Shown: positions 42,255 through 51,318, numbered from the stretch's first letter. The stretch: DNA of 64,000 nucleotides from Larkinella sp965227735 (GCF_965227735.1 NZ_OZ245776.1:5828001-5892000); one strand, 5' to 3'. Notes: generated by a model not told the origin, from the letters alone. Numbers and translations: made by a program.

Positions 42255-44582
42255 ATGGTCGCACACAACCTCGGCTATCCACGAATCGGTAGCCACCGCG
42301 AACTCAAAAAGGCCAGTGAACAGTACTGGGCCGGAAAAATTACGCATGACCAACTGGTCGAAGCCGGGCAACACATCCGGCGCGACAACTGGCTCACCCA
42401 GCAACAGGCCGGCATCTCGCTCATTCCGTGCAACGATTTCTCGTTTTACGATCAGATCCTGGATTGGTCGCTGACCATCGACGCCATTCCGGAACGGTTT
42501 CGGCCGCTCGCCGAAAAACCGGGGGGGCGCGAACTGGATCTGTATTTTGCGATGGCCCGCGGCTATCAGCAGGATGGTCTGGATCTCATTGCTCTGGAAA
42601 TGACAAAGTGGTTCGACACCAATTACCATTATCTGGTTCCCGAATTCAGCAAAGCGCAGTCGTTTTCGCTGCGTTCCGGGAAAGTTTTCACGGATTTTGA
42701 GGAAGCCAAAACCGTATTGGGCCGTATTCCAAAACCGGTTTTGCCGGGGCCGGTAACGTATCTGTTGCTGGGAAAAGAAAAAGAGGACGGTTTTCACCGG
42801 CTGGATTTGCTCGAACGACTGCTGCCGGTGTATGAACAGATTCTGAGCCGTTTGGAAGCACAGGGTGCCGAATGGATTCAGTTTGACGAACCGGGTCTGG
42901 TGCTGGATGCGGACGAGCAACAACAGATAGCTTACGCTACGGCCTACCGGTTTTTGCGCGAACGGTTTCCAAACCTGAAATTTCTGGTCGCTTCCTATTT
43001 TGAATGTTTCGGCGAAAATCTGACGCTGGCGACGCAATTGCCCGTCGATGCGCTGCACATCGATCTGGTTCGCTGCCCCAATCAACTGGATGATCTGTTA
43101 AACACGGATTTTGTCGATCGGAAAACCATCCTATCGCTGGGCGTGGTGGATGGCCGGAACATCTGGATCAATGACCTGACCCGTTCACTCAGCCTGATTC
43201 GGAAAGCCACTGACGCCCTGGGCCAAAACCGTGTGTGGATAGCACCTTCGTGTTCTCTACTGCACACACCCTGCGATCTGGATGCGGAAACGGAAACCAG
43301 CGGTTTAACGCCCGAAATCAAACAATGGCTGGCTTTTGCCAAACAGAAACTGGGCGAAGTGGTTAAACTGGCAACGATTGCGGCTCAACCCGACCGCGAA
43401 CAGGCGAGGAGCTGGCTGGTTGAAAATGAGACGGTTCTGGTCGCGCGCCACCAATCCACGCTGATCAACCGACCGGACGTTCAGCAACGGGTGAGTCAAT
43501 TGACCGACAACGATACGCACCGGCAGTCGCCGTTCTGCCAGCGTCAGTTCCTGCAACATCAGCGATTAAACCTGCCACTTTTCCCAACCACCACCATTGG
43601 CTCTTTCCCGCAAACCGACGACGTACGCATCAACCGTTCGAAGTTCAAAAAAGGGGAGAAGACAGGGGAACAGTATGAAGACTTTATTCGGATCGAAACC
43701 GAAAAAGCCATCCGCTGGCAGGAAGAAATCGGTCTGGATGTGCTGGTTCACGGCGAATTTGAGCGCAACGACATGGTCGAATACTTCGGCGAGTTGCTCG
43801 ATGGGTTTGCCTTTAGTCAGAACGGCTGGGTGCAGAGTTACGGCTCGCGCTGCGTCAAACCGCCGATCATTTACGGCGACGTTTACCGCCCCCAAGCCAT
43901 GACCGTTCGCTGGGCCGAATACGCGCAATCGCTGACCAAAAAACCGGTCAAAGGGATGCTGACCGGCCCGGTGACGATTCTGCAATGGTCGTTTGTTCGG
44001 GATGACCAGCCGCGCCGGGATACGTGTATGCAGATCGCTTTCGCCATCCGGGATGAAGTGGTCGATCTGGAACGGGCTGGTATTCAGATTATTCAGATTG
44101 ACGAGCCGGCCATTCGGGAAGGCTTGCCGCTGCGTCGCGAAAACTGGGAAACCTACCTGGACTGGGCCGTGAAGGCGTTCCGGGTGTCGGCATCGGGTGT
44201 GCGCAACGAAACCCAGATTCACACGCACATGTGTTATTCGGAATTCAATGACATCATTCAGCCCATTGCCGATCTGGATGCCGACGTGATTACGATCGAA
44301 ACCTCGCGGTCGCAGATGGAATTGCTGGATGCTTTTGTTCAATTCAATTATCCGAACGAAATTGGCCCCGGTGTCTACGACATTCATAGCCCGCGCGTGC
44401 CAACCACGGAAGAAATCACCGCCTTGCTTCAGAAAGCCGCCGGCGTGTTGCCGGTTCGGAACCTGTGGGTCAATCCGGATTGTGGACTGAAAACCCGTCG
44501 CTGGCCAGAAACGGAACAGGCACTCAAAAACATGGTGCAAGCTGCCCAAACGGCGCGGAATCTGGTGATTGAGAAGGGGTGA
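42255..44582 (+). CDS. metE: cobalamin-independent methionine synthase
   Basis: 775 residues, full length. N-terminal barrel HNLGYPRIGSHRELK with IQFDEPGLVLD; C-terminal catalytic barrel with TTIGSFPQTDD, VHGEFERNDMVEYFGE, GPVTILQWSFVRDD, IIQIDEPAIREG, the zinc ligands HTHMCYSEF (His and Cys) and VNPDCGLKTR (Cys). It transfers the methyl group of 5-methyl-tetrahydrofolate-polyglutamate to homocysteine. Controlled by the cobalamin riboswitch immediately upstream. No other met gene is nearby. Confidence 0.96.
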   Translation: MVAHNLGYPRIGSHRELKKASEQYWAGKITHDQLVEAGQHIRRDNWLTQQQAGISLIPCNDFSFYDQILDWSLTIDAIPERFRPLAEKPGGRELDLYFAMARGYQQDGLDLIALEMTKWFDTNYHYLVPEFSKAQSFSLRSGKVFTDFEEAKTVLGRIPKPVLPGPVTYLLLGKEKEDGFHRLDLLERLLPVYEQILSRLEAQGAEWIQFDEPGLVLDADEQQQIAYATAYRFLRERFPNLKFLVASYFECFGENLTLATQLPVDALHIDLVRCPNQLDDLLNTDFVDRKTILSLGVVDGRNIWINDLTRSLSLIRKATDALGQNRVWIAPSCSLLHTPCDLDAETETSGLTPEIKQWLAFAKQKLGEVVKLATIAAQPDREQARSWLVENETVLVARHQSTLINRPDVQQRVSQLTDNDTHRQSPFCQRQFLQHQRLNLPLFPTTTIGSFPQTDDVRINRSKFKKGEKTGEQYEDFIRIETEKAIRWQEEIGLDVLVHGEFERNDMVEYFGELLDGFAFSQNGWVQSYGSRCVKPPIIYGDVYRPQAMTVRWAEYAQSLTKKPVKGMLTGPVTILQWSFVRDDQPRRDTCMQIAFAIRDEVVDLERAGIQIIQIDEPAIREGLPLRRENWETYLDWAVKAFRVSASGVRNETQIHTHMCYSEFNDIIQPIADLDADVITIETSRSQMELLDAFVQFNYPNEIGPGVYDIHSPRVPTTEEITALLQKAAGVLPVRNLWVNPDCGLKTRRWPETEQALKNMVQAAQTARNLVIEKG

Positions 44583-44587
44583 AAAGA

Positions 44588-44687
44588 AATGGTAAATGTA
44601 AAATGATGAATATCGAATGTAAAAGTATTCTGAAATTCGGGAGTGCTAACTTCTACATTTAGCGTTCATCATTCTACATTTATCATT
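44588..44687. repeat. long palindrome with AAATGTAAAATGATGAAT words
   Basis: Arms 44588-44625 and 44650-44687 (38 bp, about six mismatches). Starts five bases after the metE stop and ends 11 bases before the next ATG. Same word family as 41676-41768. Confidence 0.85.
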
Positions 44688-44698
44688 GAAAACAACGC

Positions 44699-44935
44699 AT
44701 GGAAACACAAACGAAAAAGCACGAAACCGTCGGTTGTCCGCGTTGCGGAGCGGCTTTTGAATGCAAGGTGGGGAGCATTACCCTCTGCCAGTGCATGGCG
44801 GTTCAGTTAAGCGAAGACCAGCGGGATCACGTTCGTTCCCAGTTTTCTACGTGTTTGTGTGCCAGGTGTTTGCAGGAAGTTCGAACGGAATACAACCAAC
44901 AAAAGCACCAGGAAGGACTGATCAGGGAGAAATAA
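44699..44935 (+). CDS. cysteine-rich CWC family protein
   Basis: 78 residues, cytosolic. Cys pairs in VGCPRCGAAFECK, TLCQCMAVQL and TCLCARCLQEV make a probable zinc-binding module of the CWC type. It sits 116 bp after metE, separated by a palindrome, and is probably read through from it or expressed alone. Function unknown. Confidence 0.8.
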   Translation: METQTKKHETVGCPRCGAAFECKVGSITLCQCMAVQLSEDQRDHVRSQFSTCLCARCLQEVRTEYNQQKHQEGLIREK

Positions 44936-44949
44936 AATGAGCCGAAGCG

Positions 44950-45040
44950 TTTTATCGCAGAGCTAAGCGGAGTAAAAAGGAGTTACGCGGAGAAAACTCT
45001 GATAAACTCTTTTTTTACTCCGCTTAGCTCTGCGATAAAA
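44950..45040. repeat. long palindrome with GCGGAG words
   Basis: Left arm 44950-44982 and right arm 45007-45040 pair with one mismatch and one indel; the arm opens TTTTATCGCAGAGCTAAGCG. The loop repeats GCGGAGAAAACTCT-like pieces of the arm. Confidence 0.88.
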
Positions 45041-45294
45041 GGTCGAAGTGGGGTCCGCGTTGTCGTCGGGAATTTCCACGAAAGCACAAAAAAACAGAAC
45101 ACCCGGCCATTCCGAGCGATTCGGAAGGACCGGGCGTGTTCAGTCAGAACCTCATGACGCGAGCCGGTAACATCAGCGGTTCCCCTGGCGCTTCGTTATC
45201 ATAGGTAGGTCGAGCCAAAGGCTTCTGTGCCGGATATACGAGTCAGGGTCGAAAATGGTTGCGTTGAAGTGAAAAAAAGTTTGGGGCTGAATAA
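45041..45294 (-). other. gap with a strong minus-strand terminator; possible structured RNA
   Basis: No gene. On the minus strand, about 150 bases of GC-rich, hairpin-capable sequence (around 45145-45240, with GCGCCAGGGGAACCGC) run into the terminator at 45098-45141. It may be a long 3' UTR of the DUF1016 gene or a separate small RNA. Confidence 0.4.
45098..45141 (-). terminator. intrinsic terminator (minus strand)
   Basis: Stem of about 19 bp with minor imperfections (GAACACCCGGCCATTCCGA with TTCGGAAGG...GTGTTC), 4-nt loop, followed on the minus strand by a run of eight T residues. Confidence 0.8.
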
Positions 45295-46443
45295 TCAGGC
45301 TATCTTCTGTCGTTCTTCTTCAATAATTTTGGACAATTCATCCTCGGTCGGCAAATTGATAAGGTATTTGCTAACAAAGACCTGCTGAGACAAACCTGCC
45401 GTAGCATATCTGACCAGATTATCGTTTTTGCCTGCGCACAGGATAATGCCGATGGGCGGGTTGTCTCCGTCAGAAACCTCGTTTTCGCGGTAGTAATTGA
45501 GATAGACGTTCATCTGCCCGGCATCGGCATGCGTGAATTCGCCCAATTTCAGGTCGATCAGAATGTGGCATTTCAGCATGCGGTGATAGAAGACCAAGTC
45601 AATTCGATAGTGTGTGTTATCGAATGTAATCCGTTTTTGTCTTGCTTCGAAACAGAATCCACGGCCCATTTCCAGCAAAAAAGTCTGAAGATGGTTTATA
45701 ATTGCCACTTCAAGATCGGTTTCGCTGTAGTCCGCTTTTTCTTCCAGCCCCAGAAATTCCAATACATACGGGTTTTGAAACATATCTTCTGCTTTTGGCC
45801 CTTCACCCTGCGCATGTTGAGTCAAAACCGTTTGTTTGTCAGTGCTTAAACCCGTGCGCTCAAAAAGCATACTGTTCATGGCGCGTTGCAATTGCCGAAC
45901 CGACCAGTTGTTTTTGATGGCTTCTGTTTCGTAGAATGCGCGTTTCAAAGCCGTTTCGGCCTTTAGCAGCTCAATTATATGGGTAAAACTTAACCGGTTG
46001 ATGAGTACATTGGCATCTGTACTCAACAGATTGGGAGGCTGAATTAATGAGGTTCCTAACGTAAATTCCTCCGATTTTATCTGTTTAGATAACCACTCAG
46101 GGCGGACAATCTCTTCTAAATCGAAACCGTATAATTTTCCAGTCAGTGACTGGAAAATCTGTGGATATTCGAGGTAAAACTGTTTGAACAAGTATAAATT
46201 GCTTTCGGAAAACCCTTTGATGGTTTTGCCTCTTCGGGCAATCTCTTTCATTATCTGCTTGCCATATCGAGCCCTATCCGACCCTTGTAGTTCATACTCA
46301 GAGATATAATAGCCAAAAAGCCAGTTTCGAATGGAAAGTGCAACATTAACCTGTTTCTGTGCCTGATTCTGAAAAAAATGATGGGTGTCGGTAATGGCCA
46401 AAATTAATTCGTCAATGGTTTTCAGTTCTTTCTTATTGCTCAT
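45295..46443 (-). CDS. DUF1016 / YhcG-type PD-(D/E)XK nuclease family protein
   Basis: 382 residues. The N-terminal DUF1016_N helix region (ALSIRNWLFGYYISEYELQG, YGKQIMKEIARRGKTIKGFS) and the C-terminal PD-(D/E)XK-like fold (THYRIDLVFYHRMLKCHILIDLKLGEF, in which Asp, Asp and Lys form the D...DLK core; GQMNVYLNYY) are characteristic. Family members are Holliday-junction-resolvase-like nucleases of uncertain role, often carried in accessory regions next to restriction or defence genes. It is followed by the terminator at 45098-45141 and preceded by the amidohydrolase gene 220 bp upstream on the same strand. Confidence 0.92.
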   Translation of the reverse strand: MSNKKELKTIDELILAITDTHHFFQNQAQKQVNVALSIRNWLFGYYISEYELQGSDRARYGKQIMKEIARRGKTIKGFSESNLYLFKQFYLEYPQIFQSLTGKLYGFDLEEIVRPEWLSKQIKSEEFTLGTSLIQPPNLLSTDANVLINRLSFTHIIELLKAETALKRAFYETEAIKNNWSVRQLQRAMNSMLFERTGLSTDKQTVLTQHAQGEGPKAEDMFQNPYVLEFLGLEEKADYSETDLEVAIINHLQTFLLEMGRGFCFEARQKRITFDNTHYRIDLVFYHRMLKCHILIDLKLGEFTHADAGQMNVYLNYYRENEVSDGDNPPIGIILCAGKNDNLVRYATAGLSQQVFVSKYLINLPTEDELSKIIEEERQKIA

Positions 46444-46664
46444 ACGATGAAACTATCAAAAAATCTGCATCACACGCAAACGACAAAATCGAGCTTCCTG
46501 ACTTCTGATCGGGTCGGAAGCGTCGGGTAATGACTTTGTTAATTTATGTGTATGTACAAATTTATGAAAAAGAATGAGAAGGCATTCGATTTCTACCATC
46601 CGGTGGATTCCCGAAACGCCCTGTCAACTCCACATTTTAAAGTGCAGAATCCCTTGGCATGTTT

Positions 46665-48359
46665 CTAAAACGGAACCTCCACCGGAACCGGTTGCCAGTT
46701 GTGTAAAAACCGCACGGTGAACCGCAGGCCGTTTTTGAACAGAAACTGATCGATGACTTTATTCAGAAAGGCCGCGTCGACGGAGCCGTCGTCCTTGTAC
46801 CGGAGTGCTCTCTGATCCGGGTTGAAGGGCAGAAATTTGTCGGCCTGGGGCAGGTATTTCAGCAACTGACCGCGGAGTTTAGAAAGTTGGAGCACATCGT
46901 CAAAACCATTGATCGGGTTGATCAGTCCGTCAAAATCCGAGCCGACGCAGAGGTGATCCCAGGGCGAGGTGTTTTCGATCCAGTTCAGGGCAGAGTAGCC
47001 GACGCGGACCGCATGAACCAGGTGCAGACACAGCAGCATACTGTGGCGCTCCTGCTTCGATGGGGCAATTCCCCCAAAAAGCGACTCGGTGGCACCTGGT
47101 AACTTCCCATCCCGAAACATCTTTTCCCATTCCGGGCGGGCAATGTGTTCTTCTTCAAAAAAGCGGTCTCTACGGCTGTCGACCGCCGGATTGGACGCGC
47201 CCAGGATTCGCTGATCGAGGCTGATGCCCATCATCCCGTTCGACAGCATGATCTCGACAATCTCTTCATCGAACAGATTAATCGTCCAGGGATTGCCAAA
47301 AAGACCCTTGTTGATGAGATCGTTGGTTCGCCCGATGCGCCGGTTTTCCGGGGCTACCTTGCTGATCGGTTGCCCACCTTCGCTGCCGGTCGTCGATTGA
47401 AATCGTTTGTTTTCCAGGTAATCGTCGAGGGTGTAAAACGTAAAACCGGTGTGGGAGGTCATGATCGGCAGCCGCTCCACCTCGGGGTCGATGATAGCCA
47501 GTTGCTCCCGATACCGGTAATAATGCAGCCGCGTATACACGCTCATGTGCTTCACGTCGATAAGTAGGGGCTTCGTCGGATGTGTCAGGGCCTGTTTGAT
47601 CACTTTCTTGCCCAGTTCCGTCAGGCCCAGTCCGGTTTTCGGCATGAAGTCTTCGCTGGCAAAAGCCAGTTGCGACGTTTTGTTCAATCCCTGCGCAAAA
47701 CCGCCCAGCGGCTGTTCCGGGATGTGGCTCAGGTGACACAGATTGATGCTGATGAAATCGACATCCGGCCGGTCCTGCAATTCCTTCAGTTTCAGTTCCG
47801 GGAACCGGGAGGGCAGCGTTTTCCGGATCGGGACGTCCGACAGATTGTGGCCCCCTTCGATGGAAAACGAGAAATACCGCTTGTCGCCGACGGTTAGCTT
47901 CGCCGTCACCTCATCCGGGCTCAGGCTCGCCCAGGTGGTGCGGTTCAGGTATTCAATCTGATACGGCGGTTTACTGAGTTCAGCGGCAGTTGCAAGATGA
48001 AAATCGATCTGTTTCTTAAATTCCTGATAATAAGTCGTTTCACCGTTTCGGGTTCGGTTGAAAATGTCTTTGTCGAGCGGCAGTACGCCGGATAAATCAG
48101 CCCCGAAAACGTGCAAAACCCGGTTGGCAAACGCGTGCTCGACGCTCAGCAGAGCAATGACCCCGAGCCGGAGCGAACTTTGGGAAACCTGAAGCGGGGA
48201 GGATTGGCTGTCGAACGGGCCGCCAAACAGATCGTTCAGAAATTGTGCAAGCCCGGTCGTTTTGACGTTCTCGCTGAGTTTAAACTTGCCGCCGTTTTTA
48301 GTCACCGTAATCAGGTGTTTGAACAGCAGGTGGAAGTGAAAATCGAATAGGTTTTCCAT
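46665..48359 (-). CDS. M19 renal-dipeptidase-like amidohydrolase
   Basis: 564 residues from ATG 48359, seven bases after the stop of the protease gene; a start at 48395 would overlap it. No signal peptide. TIM-barrel metal-site segments of the M19 family are recognisable in order: FDFHFH (residues 5-10, where the family has HxD), FSIEGGHNLSDV, INLCHLSHI, LIDVKHMSVY, PIMTSHTGF and VGSDFDGLINP. M19 enzymes hydrolyse dipeptides or related amides with two zinc ions. This one is longer than usual with insertions around residues 20-120 and 330-420. Tight spacing to the upstream double protease implies one operon and a shared function. Confidence 0.82.
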   Translation of the reverse strand: MENLFDFHFHLLFKHLITVTKNGGKFKLSENVKTTGLAQFLNDLFGGPFDSQSSPLQVSQSSLRLGVIALLSVEHAFANRVLHVFGADLSGVLPLDKDIFNRTRNGETTYYQEFKKQIDFHLATAAELSKPPYQIEYLNRTTWASLSPDEVTAKLTVGDKRYFSFSIEGGHNLSDVPIRKTLPSRFPELKLKELQDRPDVDFISINLCHLSHIPEQPLGGFAQGLNKTSQLAFASEDFMPKTGLGLTELGKKVIKQALTHPTKPLLIDVKHMSVYTRLHYYRYREQLAIIDPEVERLPIMTSHTGFTFYTLDDYLENKRFQSTTGSEGGQPISKVAPENRRIGRTNDLINKGLFGNPWTINLFDEEIVEIMLSNGMMGISLDQRILGASNPAVDSRRDRFFEEEHIARPEWEKMFRDGKLPGATESLFGGIAPSKQERHSMLLCLHLVHAVRVGYSALNWIENTSPWDHLCVGSDFDGLINPINGFDDVLQLSKLRGQLLKYLPQADKFLPFNPDQRALRYKDDGSVDAAFLNKVIDQFLFKNGLRFTVRFLHNWQPVPVEVPF

Positions 48360-48366
48360 GGGAGCG

Positions 48367-51123
48367 TTAGCGGGCTGAATTTTCAAGGATCGCATTCACG
48401 AGCTGGAAGCGTTGCAAAGCCGTGTCGGCCCCCGTGGGTTCTACCGACTCGAACCGGCTGGGCCGGTTGGCAAACAGGCTGTTTTCCAGTTGCTTCGAAA
48501 AAGGTGACAGGGCGTCGTCCTCAAGGGATTCCTGACCACCCCGTTTGTTTCCGAACAGCCAGCCGTGAAATTTATTCCAGTAGGTTTTCGCCAGTTCGCC
48601 GTAGCCCTGGAGCGTGGCAAAAAAGGCATGTTCATTCCAGTCGTTGTAGGCATCCTTCAGGTCCACAGCCGGAACCGGGGCGGTTTTGAGGAGCTTTTCG
48701 ACATCCAGCATGCCGTGTCCAAAGCCTTTCCGGGGTAAGTCGTTTTGTCGGCGGGCCGACGACGCCAGGGCGGTTCTGAAGGCTTCCACGCGTTTCCAGC
48801 CTGCGTAGGCCGGGTCGCTGAGCACATCCTGGTAAGCCGCCAGCCAGCAGGCAGCAGCCGCGGCAATGTGGGGCGTGGCGTAGCTCGTGCCGTTGCCGTA
48901 CGCAAAATCCTCCTGCTGGCTGGCGTTCCAGATCGGTACGTAAATCGCCTGCCCCGGCGCTGTGATGTCGACGGCCGACCCCCGGCTCGACCCCGGCCAC
49001 TCCCGATCCAGCGGGTTGGAAGCCGCCACGGCAATGGTTCCGGGATAAACCGCCGGGGCCACTACCGCCTGAACTTCGTTACCGGCCGCGCAGCACCAGA
49101 TAATGCCTTTTTCGTACGCTTTTTTGGCCATTTTTGCCGTGGCGATGGTCGGCGGCAGGCCCATGCTCATGGTGATGATGTCGAATCCCTGCTGAATGGC
49201 CATGTCCAGCGCCGAAGCGAGCTGCTGCTGCCGGTTGATGATGATGACGGTTTCGGCGATTCGGTAGGGAATGAGCTTGAAATTAAAATCCGTCAGCAGA
49301 CCGCAGTTGCCTTCGTGGGTGATCGGGGTGTTTTTATTGCCAATCAACAAACTACCGGTTCGGGTGCCGTGTCCCGGTTGTTTTCCCAATCCAATGGTTT
49401 TGGGGTCAAAGGCCGTGGTAGGGTCGGCGGTGTCCAGAAAATTGAAGTCGTGGTCCAGATCATACCCACCCCGGACTTTTGAGTGATCCGTAAAACCGGT
49501 ATCGAACTGTACGATCTGAATGCCGCATTTGCCGGGCGATTTGACATTCGGCAGCTTTTCCAGTTTGTCGAAATTCGTCGCGAACCAGTTCCACCGGCGG
49601 TAATTCAGTTCCGGCTGATTTTTGTAATACCTGCTTTCGGCGTACGCTTTGATAAACTCGCTTTCGTTCCATTCACCCGTTCCATCATCGAATAGAATAT
49701 CAGATTCGGTGCCGGTGCCTTTCGAAGAGCCTTGAACCATGAATCCCGTATCGGCATTCAACAGCAGCGGAACGTCGGCTTCGGCGTTGATGATCCCGGG
49801 AATTTTCAGCAAATTCTGCGCTTCTTCATTGACGTTCCCGTTAAACGGAAACTGCACCGCAAACAGCTCCACTTCGCCCTCGACGGCCGAACCGGGCATT
49901 GCCAGCGTAATCGTTACTGCAGGCCCGTAGATGGCTTTCAGTATGGTTTCGATCTGAGTAAGGGTAGCGGTTTTGTTCGGGGCGGTAATCAGAAACTGGG
50001 CGCGTCCGGTCGTGGACGAAGAAAAAACGGTATCCATAGCTGATTCTTTGGGGAGTGAAGACGGAATGGCAACAACCTTCTGGCGGGTGTTGCCGGTTGG
50101 CATGGGCTGACTCAGTTGCCGGGCCACAACGTTCGTTTTTTTGAGCAGCGTGTCCCGGATTTTTGCCATTTCGGCGGATAGGGTGCTTTCCTGCAGGGCC
50201 TGAATAATCTTGCTGATTTTTATGCCTTCATTCCCAAACCAGTCGATCTCATCATCGGGCGTATCCGGTGTGGCAATGGTTCCTTTTTTGGTCAGAATCC
50301 GGTTTTGTTCATCCACTCTCGGCAAACCCGAATGGTGCAACGCAATGATTTCGCAGGTACCCAGACCGACGACCATCGATCCGGAAGAACCGGGAAGCGT
50401 ATCCGATTCGTAGATCAGGCGGGTGTCGGTTTCGGAGAAAAAGGCGGTATCTTTCAGCACCACTTTCTTGAAGTCGCCTTTGGGGTGCTGAATGATGACG
50501 CAGGATTCACCCTTGATGATTTTGCCCAGATTCCCGTCCAGATTCACCGGCGGGTAGTTGGCGAGCGGTTCGCCGGAGGTTCCGAAGGGCTCCAGGCCGA
50601 TGAAGGTAAAATCAAGCCCGGAATGCGGGATGTTCGCGTGGTAGTCGAGGGTTGAGGTAAGAAAAAACTTGGCAGAATTTAGCTTGAAGCAGGGCGATTT
50701 CTTGGGAATCTGGTTGATATCCAGCTCGTAATCAAATTGAGCCAGCATATTGACCGCATCCTGCGGATTTTCGATGACGTGGTGGTTCGTGATGATGATG
50801 TCGTCCGAAACCAGAAAACCCGTGCCGATGGGCCGACCGTCTTTGAGCAACCGACAAACCGCCCGGGCAATGCCGGACAGTTTATCGAGCACGTTTTTGT
50901 CCTGAAAATTGACAATGCCGTTGATGCGCTCGATGGCACCCAGGGCGGAGATGCCCTCGCGCCGGAGTCGCAGTTGAACCCGGTCCAGGTCATCTTCCAG
51001 ACTGACCAGCGGGATTTCGCCCTCCCGAACCCTGGCAAGGTTTTTCTCGTCTTCGGCAAACCGGGGTTCGCGGTAACCGAACCGGTCGGCCACCTGCTGA
51101 ACCACTCTCCAGCGCGCAATCAT
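48367..51123 (-). CDS. double protease: trypsin-like domain fused to subtilisin-like (S8) domain
   Basis: 918 residues, no signal peptide. Residues 1-80 form a helical region rich in Arg/Glu (GISALGAIERINGIVNF) like small adaptor regions seen ahead of trypsin-like domains. The trypsin/HtrA-like domain (about 85-300) has His115 (IITNHHVIEN), Asp171 (GLDFTFIGL) and Ser247 (TLPGSSGSMV). A linker with a pro-region-like unit (about 375-455) leads to the S8 domain (about 530-770): Asp541 (IVQFDTGF), His585 (QPGHGTRTG), oxyanion Asn682 (CAAGNE) and Ser747 (GNGTSYATPH). Both triads look complete. It is first in a two-gene unit with the M19-like gene. Two active proteases in one intracellular chain suggest a cascade or self-activation, which is inference. 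Confidence 0.9.
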   Translation of the reverse strand: MIARWRVVQQVADRFGYREPRFAEDEKNLARVREGEIPLVSLEDDLDRVQLRLRREGISALGAIERINGIVNFQDKNVLDKLSGIARAVCRLLKDGRPIGTGFLVSDDIIITNHHVIENPQDAVNMLAQFDYELDINQIPKKSPCFKLNSAKFFLTSTLDYHANIPHSGLDFTFIGLEPFGTSGEPLANYPPVNLDGNLGKIIKGESCVIIQHPKGDFKKVVLKDTAFFSETDTRLIYESDTLPGSSGSMVVGLGTCEIIALHHSGLPRVDEQNRILTKKGTIATPDTPDDEIDWFGNEGIKISKIIQALQESTLSAEMAKIRDTLLKKTNVVARQLSQPMPTGNTRQKVVAIPSSLPKESAMDTVFSSSTTGRAQFLITAPNKTATLTQIETILKAIYGPAVTITLAMPGSAVEGEVELFAVQFPFNGNVNEEAQNLLKIPGIINAEADVPLLLNADTGFMVQGSSKGTGTESDILFDDGTGEWNESEFIKAYAESRYYKNQPELNYRRWNWFATNFDKLEKLPNVKSPGKCGIQIVQFDTGFTDHSKVRGGYDLDHDFNFLDTADPTTAFDPKTIGLGKQPGHGTRTGSLLIGNKNTPITHEGNCGLLTDFNFKLIPYRIAETVIIINRQQQLASALDMAIQQGFDIITMSMGLPPTIATAKMAKKAYEKGIIWCCAAGNEVQAVVAPAVYPGTIAVAASNPLDREWPGSSRGSAVDITAPGQAIYVPIWNASQQEDFAYGNGTSYATPHIAAAAACWLAAYQDVLSDPAYAGWKRVEAFRTALASSARRQNDLPRKGFGHGMLDVEKLLKTAPVPAVDLKDAYNDWNEHAFFATLQGYGELAKTYWNKFHGWLFGNKRGGQESLEDDALSPFSKQLENSLFANRPSRFESVEPTGADTALQRFQLVNAILENSAR

Positions 51124-51215
51124 AAGTCGTAAAGGTTTAGGAAGATCAGATCCGGGTTATGCAGTTCAATGATCATTGAAAGATAAATTGACCGAAGCGG
51201 ATCGTCCCTGAACTA

Positions 51216-51243
51216 TTTAGGGAACGGTTGACCGTTCCCTAAA
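51216..51243. terminator. inverted repeat between PQQ dehydrogenase and double-protease genes
   Basis: TTTAGGGAACGGT (51216-51228) and its perfect complement (51231-51243) with a 2-nt loop. It may end the PQQ dehydrogenase transcript, or act as an operator 93 bases ahead of the protease start. No T-run follows, so the terminator call is weak. Confidence 0.5.
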
Positions 51244-51318
51244 ACCTTTACGCATTGCGCAATGAATTGAAAATGAAATAATTATCATTGATAAATTTTA
51301 GACGTCCGATCGGCTGCG

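Noticed and set aside
43566..44549. 327-codon minus-strand frame inside metE
   Set aside because: Shadow of metE codons; no motif and metE itself is certain.
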